DNA of 64,000 nt from Microglena sp. YARC (Eukaryota > Chlorophyta > Chlorophyceae > Chlamydomonadales > Chlamydomonadaceae). The stretch is from assembly GCA_022414725.1 (NCBI GenBank), contig CM039462.1, positions 96,811,232-96,875,231 of the forward strand. The letters run 5' to 3'. Position 1 is the first letter of the stretch. Every line of letters begins with the position of its first letter. Made by a program: the position numbers and the translations under genes. This document shows, one piece after another, positions 25,601 through 38,407 of this stretch. The notes beneath the pieces are model-generated. The model saw only the letters and a program-made list of their open reading frames with translations. It was not told the DNA's origin and did no database searches.

Positions 25601-26943
25601 GGGTGGGGTGGTGGGGTTAGAGAAGATGGGATATTCGATCCCTCTCCAGATCCTGGTGGTGGTGGGGGGGTGGGGTGGGGGGGTAAGAGACAATGGGATA
25701 TTCGATCCCTTTCCATATCCTGGTGGTGGTAGTGGTGGTGGTGGTGTGTGTGTGGGGGGGGGGAGGGGGGGTTGAAATGGTGGGGGTGGTTAGGGACCAT
25801 GGGATGTTTTAGCCCTTTCCATATCCTGGTGGTGGTGGGGGTGAAATGGTGGGAGTGGGGGTGGTTTGAGACCATGGGATATTCAATCCCTCTCCATATC
25901 CTGGTGGTGGTGGGGGGGGGGGTGGGGGGGGTGAAATGGTGGGGGTGGTTAGGGACCATGGGATGTTTTAGCTCTTCCCATATCCTGGTGGTGGTGGGGG
26001 TGAAATGGTGGGAGTGGCGGTGGTTTGAGACCATGCGATGTTTGATCCCTTTCCATGTCTTGGTGGTGGTGGGGGGGTGTCTGTGTGTGTGGGGGGGTGA
26101 AATGGTGGTGGTGGTGGGGGGGGGTGGGGGGGTGGGGGGATAGGTGGGGGTGGTTAGGGACCATGGGATTCTTTAGCCCACAGTGGTCGAAGGGAGTACA
26201 ACCTCAGTCCCAACTCACCATACCCCTATGGCAGCCAGCACCTGTTTAGGTTGTTGAACACCAGTTCAGGGAGTTACACACTTGTTCAACATCGACGTGT
26301 TTAACCTTTAATGTACATGAACAAGTGTTCAACACCCTGAACACCTGTTTAACAACCTGGACAGGGTGCAGGCTGCTGTAGGGTACCCCCCCCCCATTTA
26401 CATTTCCTTGTAAAAGGCAGGCCAGTGTTGACCCAAGACCAGACCACACCACCAGAGTTTGTCTGGCCGCTAAGCGATTGCTACCTGGGACCCTGTTTTA
26501 GCCCCACCTTCCGCTACCACGAGACTCGAATCTCGGCCCCGCTCCCGTACCCCCTGGGCCAGACCTTTAGGCCGCCTAGCCAAATCACTACCATGAGCTC
26601 AACCTGGAAAGACACTAAATCCTCATCGCTATTAGAAGACCCTAGTCTGAAAAGGAAACAAAACTAAGCACACCACAACTTCCACGGGGGGTCCTTCAAC
26701 AATCCTCTCACAATCAACAGAATATATTTAGAGATAAAGGAAACACATACTTTAATTTATAAGTCTAGTCATTGCTCCTCTGATTACTAGTCCAACAGCG
26801 TTCATTAAGCCCCGCCCAATAGTCCCTTCAGCCTTTTTGGCACCCCCCTACAACTCCCTGGCCTATTTGGCTTACCCCTGGACTGTAACACAACATGCAT
26901 CCATGTAACAATATCTCACCTCACCTCTTCGTCCCACTAGAAG

Positions 26944-26976
<33 letters not shown>

Positions 26977-29900
26977 ACACACACACCACCCTCACCCCAA
27001 CCCAACAACTAACCTTCTGAGCGACCTCACAAGCCTTGCCTAGTGCAACTGTAAGGTGGGTGGGACCCCCCCCCCCCCCACACACACACACACACCAATG
27101 CCCCGCCCCCATATCTCACCTCACCTCTACATCCCACTACTAGACCCCCCCCCCCCCCCCCCCACCACCACACCCCACACCCTCACCACCATAATCCTGC
27201 ACCAATATCTCACCTCACCCCAACCCCAAAACCCACCTCACAAGCCTTGCCTAGTGCAACTGCAAGGTGGGTGGGGACTGTTCCACTTCCCCCCCACCCC
27301 CCCCCACACACACATCACACCACACACACACACCCACCCTCGCCCCAACCCAACAACTAACCTTTTGAGCAACCTCACAAGCTTTGCCTAGTGCAACTGC
27401 AAGGTGTGTGGGGACTGTTCCACTTCGCAATCCACGCTCTTGACCTCCATTCTACATCCCAAGACAACCTCCCCTCCCCCCCCCCCCCCCCCCCTACCGA
27501 CCAAATACCCGCAAGCGCACTTCCTGCCCCCCCCCCACACACACCAAAACCCTGCCCCAATATCTCACCTCACCTCTACGTTCCACTAGAAGACCCAATA
27601 CAACCTCCTCCCACCCACCCTCTCCCCAACCGACAGCCCACCTCCTGAGCGACCTCACAAGCCTTATCTAGAACAACTGCAAGGTGGGTGCCCCCCCCCA
27701 AACACACACACAGACACACACCACCCCCGCCCCAACCCAACAACTAACCTTCTGAGCGACCTCACAAGCCTTGCCCAGTGCAACTGCAAGATGGGTAGGG
27801 ACTGTTCCACTTCGCAATCCACGCTCTTGACCTCCATTCTACATCCCAAGACAACCTCCTCCCCCCCACCCCCACCCCTCTGACGTCACCCTAACCCAAT
27901 AACCCACCGTCTGAGCGACCTCACAAGCCTTGCCTAGTGCAACTGCAAGGTGTGTGGGGACTGTTCCACTTCGCAGTCCACGCTCTTGACCTCCACCAGA
28001 GAAGATGGGGTCCAGTCGGACACGAGGACGCCTAGGTTGGGTTGGGGGTTGGGGTTAGGTCAGGGTTATGTTGGGTTGGGGGTTGGGGGCGTTTGAGGGT
28101 GGGGTGGGGTTGGGGTGGGGTTGGGTGAGGTTGGGATGGGTTTAGTTAGATTGGCTGAGGGTGGGGTTGGGTTGGGGCTTGGGGTAATGAGGTTGGCTGA
28201 GGGTTGGGTTGGGTTGGGTTGGGATGGGTTTGTTGGGGGTAGTGAGCGTTGGGGTTAGGTTAGGTTGGGGGTTGGGTTGGGGTTGGGAGTCGGACATGAG
28301 GACGCCTACATGCATTGCATGAGGAGCGGTTAGGTCTGGATACCAGTGACGTACAGGGCAGAGCCTACTTGATGAGTCGCATCCAATGCACAACTGCATG
28401 ATCAGTGAAAGCTGGATGGGGTTGGTGTTGGGTCGGGTTGGGGTTGCGGTTGGGGGTTGGACACGAGGAGCGGTTAGATCTGAGCTACAGGTGGTGTACA
28501 GAGCAGAGCCTATTTGATGAGTCGCATCAAATGCACAACTGCATGATCAGTGACAGCTGGATGGGGTTGTGGTTAGGTTGGGGGTTGTGGTTAGGCTGGG
28601 GGTTGTGGTTGGGTTGGCTGTGGGTTGGGTGAGGTTGGGTTGTGGTTGGGCTGTGGGTAGGGGCAGGGTTGCCCTCCACCAGAGACGATGGGGTCCAGTC
28701 GGACACGAGGACGCCTAGGTTGGGTTGGGGTTGGTTGAGGGTGGGGTTGGGTTGGCTGAGGGTGGGTTGGGGGAGGGGTTGGCTTGGGCTGGGTGAGGTT
28801 GGTGGTTGGGGTGGGTTGGTGGTTGGGTAGGGGTTTAGTAGGGGTTGGGTGAGGTGGGGGTTAGGTTGGGTTGGGTGGGGTTGAGTTGGGTGGGGTTGGG
28901 TTGGCTGAGGGTTGGGTTGGCTGAGGGTTGGGTTGGGTTGGGGGCGAGGTTGGTGGCTGAGTTGTGGTTGGGTGAGGTTGGTGGCCGGGTTGGGGTGGTT
29001 GTTGGGTCGTGGTTGTTGTTGGGTTGTGGTTGGGTTGGGGCTGGGTTGCCTTCCACCAGAGAAGATGGGGTAAGGTCGGACACAAGGACGCCTACATGCA
29101 TTGCATGAGGAGCTGTTAGATCTGAGCTACCAGTGGTGTACAGGGCAGAGCCTACTTGATGAGTCGCATCAAATGCACAACTGCTTGATCAGTGACAGCT
29201 GGATGGGGTTGTGGTTGGGTTGGGGGTTGGGGTTGGGGGTTGGGTTGGCTGTGGGTTGAGTGAGGTTGTGGTTGGGTGGGTTTGGGCTGTGGTCCCTTCT
29301 GTATAGATGTGTGTAGGGAGGCCTAATGGATTTAGGGGTGGGTGGATGCTTGGGTTTCTCATGTATAGATATGTGGCGGGCGGCCTAAGGGATAAATGGG
29401 TGGGTGGGTGAAAACTGGGTGCGTGTGCTGCATTATGTACAGCTGCGTGGTGGGAGGCCTAATGGATATAGGGGTGGGTGGGTGCTTGGGTCCCTCAAGT
29501 ATAGATGTGGTACCGCTTATGCCCCCTTCTCACACTCATGCTCATCACCCATCAGTCCATCACCCATACTCATCACTGGTGACAAATCCTCATCACACAT
29601 GACTGACCTGTGAATATAGAGAGCTCCAATGCCCTTGGGAGCTTACAGCTAATGGCCACTGATGCCCTTGGGGGAGTACCGCTTATGTCGCCTACACCCA
29701 CTCATGACTCATACTTATCAAGCATGACTAAAAATCATCACACTTTGACTTCACTGCGGATGTAGATAGCTCCAATGCCCTAGTGGGCTAACAGCTAATG
29801 CCAACCTGTACAGTAATGTACAGATTATGGCCACTGATGCCCTTAGGGACGTATTGCTTATGCTTCCCTACTCACACTCATGACTCATCACTAGGTTTGG

Positions 29901-32900
29901 GAAGCAAACGTATATTTTTATTTGTATGAGCCGTATAAACGTATACATACAAACGTATATAAAAATTAGGCACTTATTGAGAAAATACTTTTACATGGGT
30001 TTAAAGGTATTGCCGCATAGCCAATTTCATTGGCATCACATATCAAGTCTCAGAAAAATAATCTGACAAGTTTAGGTTGTCCAAATCTCAGAAAAGAAAT
30101 CACGACCAGAAAGCGCGTCGACCAAGAAGCGCGGTGCGAATCTAAGGGAGCCATGAAATTCCAGTTGGTCTATTATATAAACGTCTAAGTGTATAATAAT
30201 ATAAGTACATAACGGTATTGCAATATGGTCCATGTTCACATTGCACTAGGCTAGCACCATCAATCCTTCAAGCCCACGTAGGAGCACCGCTTGTGGAATG
30301 GAAGGCCAGGTAACGCTGTGATATGTGTGCCATCCTGGCTATCTAGATCAACCTTTAGGCCAAATGTTTATAAAATATTGAACGTGAATGGTGAATTTTA
30401 TTGCATATTGTGATAGAGGAGGTCCACAGCTTTCCAATGAGCTATCTAAATCAAAAATATAATGAAAACCAAGAAAGTTGAGTGCCGGGACGTGTGCTGC
30501 ACTTCTCGAAGTACAGACTATATGTTTTTATACGACGTATACAAGGTCGATTTGAGAAAAACTATACGGCGTATTTTTACGTATAAACGTATATTATACG
30601 TTTATATGTGTGCCCAACCCTACTCATCACCCATCACTCTTACTCATCACACATGACTGACCTGCGGATGTAGAGGGCTCCAATGCCCTTGGGTGCATAC
30701 AGCTTATGGCAACTGATGCCCTTGGGGGCGTACCGCTTATGCCCCCTACTCACCCAAACACACATGACTCATACTCAACACCCATCATTCATGACTAATA
30801 ACACAAGACCCACCTGCGGATGTAGATGGCTCCAATGCCCTTGGGTGCATACAGCTTGTGGCCACTAATGGACATCAGGTCCACACCCAGTGCCTTCACA
30901 TCCATAGGCACCTTGCCTACAGCCTGGGGAGGGGCAGGAAGAGTGGGGGATGAGTCATTTATCATCGGTTTGCATATTTAAGGTTGGTGGTCGTCAGGTC
31001 CACACCCAATGCCTCCACATCCATAGGTACCTTGCCTACAGCCTGGGGACAGGCAGGGGGGGTGAGGGATAAATGCTTGTCAATTGTCTTGAATATTTGA
31101 GGCTGATGGACGTCAAATCCACACCCAGCTCCTTCACAACCACAGGCACCTCGTCTACAGCCTGGCGACGAGCATTTTGTGTTGGAGGCCTGGTGTTGGT
31201 GGCCTTGGTGGCCTGTGCTGGTGGCTTTGTTTCACTCTACAGTGTATGTGTTCAATCCCCCACCTGTGCTGCATCGGTATGGAAGAAGGCACCACCCTTG
31301 TGCGCGATCTCAGCGGTTTCTTTCAGAGGCTGAACGACTCCGATCTGGTTGTTGATTACCAGGACAGACATTTATGCAAGCATTTTGTGCTGGTGGCATT
31401 ACTGGTCTGGTGTTGGCGGCTTTGTTTCACTTTCTACAGTGTATGTGTTAATCACCCCACCTGTGCTGCGTCGGTGTGGAAGAAGGCACCACCCTTGTGC
31501 GCGATCTCGGCGATTTCCTTCAGAGGCTGAATGACTCCGATCTCATTGTTGATAGCCATCACTGACACTAGGGCAGTATCGGGTCGCATGGCAGCCTTCA
31601 GCACCTCAAGGTCCACTCGTCCGTCTTCCATCACTGGAAGGTACGTGATGTCGAAGCCTCGCTGCTGCAGGAACCTGAGGTGTGCGATATGTGGTGTTTG
31701 TGTTGATGGCCATCATGAGACTAGGGCCGTATCGGGTTGAATGGCAGCCTTCAGCACCTCAAGGCCCACTCGTCCGTCTTCCATCACTGGAAGGTACGTG
31801 ATGTCGAAGCCTCGCTGCTGCAGGAACCTGAGGTGTGTGAGATGTAGAGTTTGTGCTGTCTTCTTTGTTTGTGCACGTGCATGCTGATGTGTGTGTGTCC
31901 GTGGGAGTACGTGTGTATGTTTATTTGCATGTGTATGCGTACATGTACGCGTGGGTGTATGTATGTATGTATGTATGTATGAGTGTATTTGTGCATGTGC
32001 ATGTGTTTGTGTGTGTATGCGTGGGTGCATGTTTTTGTACATGGTTTTGTGTGTATGTATGTGTGTTCTTGTGTTTCGAGAGATTGAATGGGATAGGTGT
32101 ATGGACTAACAGACGTGCAAAGGGTCAGGCAGACGGATCCATGTGTATGGGATAGACGGATGGAAGGACAAGCAGACGGGCAAATGGTCAGGCAGATGGA
32201 TAAAAGCAAACGGGATGGATGGATGGATGGACAGACTAACAGACAGACAAATGGTCAGGCAGACAGATCCATGTGAATGGGATGGATGGATGGATGGATG
32301 GACAAGCAGACAGATGAATTGCCAGGCAGATGGATATACGCAAATGGGATAGATGGATGGATGGACGCACTAACACATAGACAAATGGTCAGGCAGATGG
32401 ATGCATGCATATGAATGGGAAGGAGCAGTATAAGCTGTCTCACTATCCGTCACCTAGGAGTATTGACCACACTTAGCCTTATTTAGTATTTAGCCTTGTT
32501 TAACCTGAGTATTTATTTAGCCTGCGTATAAATTTAGCCAGAGTATGTAGCCTGAGTATTTGTAAAGCCTGGGTATGCAGCCTTATTTAGAGGTGATTCA
32601 CATGCAATTCCACTTTGGGGGAATGGTTCTGGCACTTCTTTTTCTTGCATCCGCTTGCCTGGACAGAACAATACAGACATGAGTCGGGGGAGGGGGGGGG
32701 GGGGGGGGGGGGGGGGGGTAAAAACTTCTTTTCAACTTTATATCCCCCCTCATTTTGTATGAAACTTCCACAATTTCAACACCCATCTGAATCGAACACC
32801 GTATTAAAAATGTGGTCCAAAATCTGTCTTCCTACCACCCCACCCCACCCCCCGACAGGAGTCATTATGGTTCAAATTGTCGGTGTTTGAAGACAATGAT

Positions 32901-35900
32901 AATATATTATATGTGTTTAATATGTTCTCACATTCTTTTACATTCTCACCAGGGTACTACATAACGCGCATTATTACGTGCCAGCACGCAAGGTTCTGGA
33001 AACTGACTGCGTGATTCACGCAAATTTCGAAGCTTAACAACCTAAAAGCCCAAATAACCTGAAAGCCAACAGCCAAAAGCCAGACAAAGAGAAACAAAAG
33101 CCAAAAACTAAAAGCCAAATTAAAATGAACAAAAGCCAAAAATAAACAAAAGCCAAAATTCTTCAAAAAGCTAAAAGCCAGACTAAAAGAAACAAAAACC
33201 AAAAACTAAAAGCCAAATTAAAATGAACAAAAGCTAAAAATAAACAAAAAACAAAAGCAAAAAATAAACAGAAGCCAAAATTCATCAAAAAGCTAAAAGC
33301 CAAACTAAAATAAACAAAAGCCAAAAACTAAAAGCCAAATTAAAATGAACAAAAGCCAAAAATAAACAGAAGCCAAAATTAATCAAAAAGCTAAAAGCCG
33401 AACTAAAATAAACAGAAGCCAAAAACTAAAAGACAAAACCCAAAATAACATAATGTAGTACCCTGATTCTCACCTACAGGAGTCCAACACACACTTGTGC
33501 TCTGTCTGCACTGTGATGACGTGATTCTTCTTTTCCTTGTAGAAGGTGGCAACACCCTGCACGTGTTGTGCGGGCACACTTGATTAGTTTTACAACCTAT
33601 GTTCTTTTGATTTATATTATATTATATACGTTGGTAAGTTCTGCAACCTATGTTCTTTTGATCTGCATTATATCTATTATTCAGCAGGGGGAGGGGGGGG
33701 GGGGGGGGGGGGGGGGGGCAGGAAATAAGCTATCTCATCTTCGCTTTAAATAGAGCTTATCCTCAGGATCCAACAACACTTTTTGTACCCAAAATAAAGT
33801 TGAACAGGAAGTTGGAGGTCTTCAAGGTATTTTTGAACCTCACCTTAACTTCATGATATGTCACGTTTGGAAGCCCATGAAAGATGTAAGAGCATAAATG
33901 GATAGGGCAAGAAAATATGTTTTGAGTGACCCCATTCTAGGTGTGGTAGGGAGGGGGGGGGGGGGGGGGGGGGGGGGCTAAGCACTTGTTTTCAACTGTA
34001 TTTCCCCCCTCCTTTTGTATGAAACTTCCACAATTCCAACACAAATCTGAATCGGACACCATATTGAACATGCGGTCCAAAATCTGTCTTCCTGCCCCCC
34101 CCCCACCCCTGTTATTTTGCATATTTAGGATTCATTCTAGCACATCAAAATATGGTTTGGTGGTCAAGGTATAGGGCACCATGTCATATTACAGGCCGCA
34201 TCATCCCAACCACCACCACCACCACCGCCACAAGTAGCTTGATTGCCACTGCCACCATCACCATCCCAACTACCACCACCACTATCTTGATTGCCACTGC
34301 CACCATCATCATCACCATCCCAACTACCACAACCGCCACAACCATACCTTGACAGTTAGCCTCTTTCAGTGATTTACAATGGTCTAATGGTAGACCAGAT
34401 CGCTAAGGAATGAAGAGTCGGGGGTTCGACTCCCCCTTCGGTCGCTCTTGGCGTTGCAGGTCATTGTCTACCACGATGGTAGCTTGTCCAGTTGAGGTAG
34501 GAGACCGCTCCCCACCCGCGTACGACGGGCTCCCTTAACACCACGCCCCACCAGGCGTTTTCATTATCATTACCTTGACAATAACCGCCACCAGCACCAT
34601 CATCACCATCCCAACTACCACAACCACCACCACAACTACCTTGATTGCCACCACCGCCGCCATCATCATCACCATCCCAACTACCACAACCACCACAACC
34701 ATACCTTGACCGCCACCAGCACCGTCATCATCACCATCCCAACCACCACAACCATACCTTGACTGCCACCAGCACCGTCATCATCACCATCCCAACCACC
34801 ACAACCATACCTTGACCGCCACCAGCACCGTCATCATCACCATCCCAACTACCACAACCACCACAACCATACCTTGACCGCCACCAGCAACATCATCACC
34901 ATCATCATCATCACCATCTTAACTGCCACAACCAACACCGCCACAACCATACCTTGACCGCCACCAGCACCGTCATCATCACCATCCCAACAACCACAAC
35001 TACCACCGCTACAACTAGCTTGATTGCCACCGCCACCAGCATCATCACCATCCTAATTACCACAACCACCACTGCCACATCTACCTTTATTATCACCGCC
35101 ACCGCCACCATCACCATCTAAACCACCACAACCACCACCGCCACAACTAGCTTGATAGCCACCGCCACCAGCACCATCATCATCATTACCATCATCCCAG
35201 CTACAACAACCGCCAAAACCACAATTAGCTTAATAGCCACCGCCACCATCATCATCACCATCCCAACTACCACAACCACCACCATCCCAACTATCACAAC
35301 CGCCACAACCGTACCTGGACCGCCACCGCCACCGCCACTAGCATCATTACGATCATCATCACCATCCCAACTACCACAACCACCAACGCCACAGGTAGCT
35401 TGATAGCCACCGCCACCAGCACCACCATCATCATCACCATCCCAACTGCCACAACCATACCTTGACCGCCACCGCCACTAGCATCATTACGATCATCATC
35501 ACCATCCCAACTACCACAACCACCAACGCCACAGGTAGCTTGATAGCCACCGCCACCAGCACCACCATCATCATCACCATCCCAACTGCCACAACCATAC
35601 CTTGACAGCCACCGCCACCGCCACTAGCATCATTACGATCATCATCACCATCCCAACTACCACAACCACCAACGCCACAGGTAGCTTGATAGCCACCGCC
35701 ACCAGCACCACCATCATCATCACCATCCCAACCGCCACAACCATACCTTGACAGCCACCGCCACCACCACTAGCATCATTACGATCATCATCACCATTCC
35801 AACTACCACAACCACCACCGCCACAAGTAGCTTAATAGCTAGCACCACCATCATCATCACCATCCCAACCGCCACAACCATACCTTGACAGCCATGTTAT

Positions 35901-38375
35901 TGGACTCAGTCGCTCCTGATGTAAAGATGATCTCTTTAGGGTCGGCATTGATGAGAGCAGCAATCTGAATTCAACATTAGATGGTTGAGTGGATGTAAGG
36001 GAAAGGACTACAGTGAACACTTGCATCAGGTCAGCGGTATGTGTGTGTGTGCGAGTGTGGTGTGGTGTGTGTGTATGGGGGGGGGGGGGGGGGGGGCGTA
36101 CGTGTGTGTGTGTGGTGAATGGTGTGTGTGCGGTGGTATGGGTGGGTGGGTGGGTCGGCATTGATGAGAGCAGCAATCTGACTTCAACATTACATGGTTG
36201 AGTGGATGTAAGAACTAGAGTGAATACTTGCATCAGGTCAGGTATGGTATGTGTGTGTAGGGGAGGGGGGGGGGGGGGATTGTGTGTGTGGTGTGTGTGT
36301 GTGCGTGCGGGGATGTGTGAATGTGTGGTGTGTGTGCGTGTACGTCTTGTTTGAGTGTGTACGTCGTGTGGGTGTGGGTGTTGTGTGTGTTTTCTCCTCA
36401 TACAAGAAAAACTGGACAGCTAACCAGCTTCCTTGCCACCTCCCCTGCCCCCTCAGGACAAAAAGGATACAAAATCAATATACCTGGACAGCACACCTGC
36501 TTCCTTGCCACCTCCACAGCCTCCTTCAAAACAAAAAATGTAAAAAAATCGAAAAATTAACAGCACACCTGCTTCCTTCCCACCTCCCCTAACTCCTCAA
36601 AAGAAAAAAAGGGATAAAAAAAAACTGGACAGCACACCTGCTTCCTTACCACCTCCACAGCCTCCTCAGATGAAAGAAAACAAGTTGGACAGGTAAAATA
36701 AGAAATAAAGGATAAAAAAAACTGGTCAGCACACCTGCTTCCTTGCCACCTCCACAGCATCCTCAGACTCCCAGCCAAACAAGTGAGTCCTTGAGTGAGG
36801 GTTTCCAAACTGTGCAGCAGAATCAGGAGAGTTATATTGCGAATTAATACAGGGAATTATAAGGAGAGGTATATTGAGGGTTACGTGGAGTTATCAGAAG
36901 AGGGATGAGAAGTATAATGAGGTTTATATGGAGTCATATGGAGATTTATAAGGAACTGTGTAAGGAGAAGTATATTGAAGGTAATGTGGAGTTATATTAA
37001 GAGTTATGAGTTAATAAGGAGAGGTATGTAGAGAAGTATAATGAGGGTAATATGGAGTCATATGGAGATTATAAGGAACTGCATAAGGAGAGGTAAATTG
37101 AGAGGTACATTGAGGGGTATATGGAGATGTATGGAGAGTTATGAGGAGAAGTACAAGGAGAGGTAAATTGAGGGTTATACGGATTTACATTGAGAGTCGT
37201 GAGATAAAAGGTAATGATACCGCCTGGTGTGGCGTGGTGTTAAGGGAACACGTTGTACGCGGGCAGAGAACGGTCTACCACCTCGACTGAAAAAGCTACC
37301 ATCGCGGTTGACAACGACCTGCAACGCTAAGGGTGACCGTAGGGAGAATCGAACCCCCGACCCTTCATCGCTGAAGCGATTTGGTGTACCACTAGACCAA
37401 TCGTATCACTGAAACGGGCTGAGAGTCATGAGAAGTATAAGGAGAGGTATATTAAGAAGTATATTGAGAGCTATATTGAGGGTTACGTGGAGTTATCAGG
37501 AGAGTTATGAGGATAATTATAAGGAGAGGTATCTAGAGGGATATATGGATTTATCAGGGGAGTTATCAGGAAAGTCATATGGAGACCTCTATGGATTTAT
37601 AAGGATTTAAATTGATGGTAATATGGAGTTTAACAGGCGAGTTGTATGGAACTACAAGGAGAGTAACATAAGAAGCTCTATGGAGTTCACTTTAGCACAT
37701 CTCAGCTCAGCACATCAAGCTCAATTTACTTGCCTAGCCTACCTGGTCACACATGAACGGCACCAAAGTGTCGATGACGCGCGGGTCAATGGACATGGTC
37801 GCTTGCATGTCTGGGTACACCAGCAGCCTTAACGGCCGGAGCCATGTAACCAAGTTCAAGTTCAAGTTACTACCCTAGCCTACCTGGTCACACATGAACG
37901 GTATCATGGTGTCCATGACGCGCGGGTCCACAGGCGTGGTTGCTTGCATATCTGGGTACACCAGCAGCCTTACCGGCTGGAGCCATGTCACCAAGTTCAA
38001 GTTCAAGTTACTATACTAGCCCACCTGGTCACACATGAACGGCATCATGGTGTCCATGACGCGCGGGTCCACAGGCGTGGTTGCTTGCATATCTGGGTAC
38101 ACCAGCAGCCTTACCGGCTGGAGCCATGTCACCAAGTTCAAGTTCAAGTTACTATACTAACCCACCTGGTCACACATGAACGGCATCATGGTGTCCATGA
38201 CGCGCGGGTCCACAGGCGTGGTTGCTTGCATGTCTAGGTACAAGGGACGGCCTCTTAGGCTGATTCCCTTCTTCTCAATCATATTAAGGTCTGCAGAAGA
38301 AGGAAGAGACATACAACATTAGCAACAGACAGTGCATACAAAACGCAAATTAGTTGTGTGACTCAGATCTTTGTT

Positions 38376-38407
<32 letters not shown>

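Noticed and set aside
34375..34445. Functional tRNA gene
   Set aside because: The tRNA-like sequence is the head of a SINE repeated with the same body and tail at two other sites; acceptor-stem pairing is poor.
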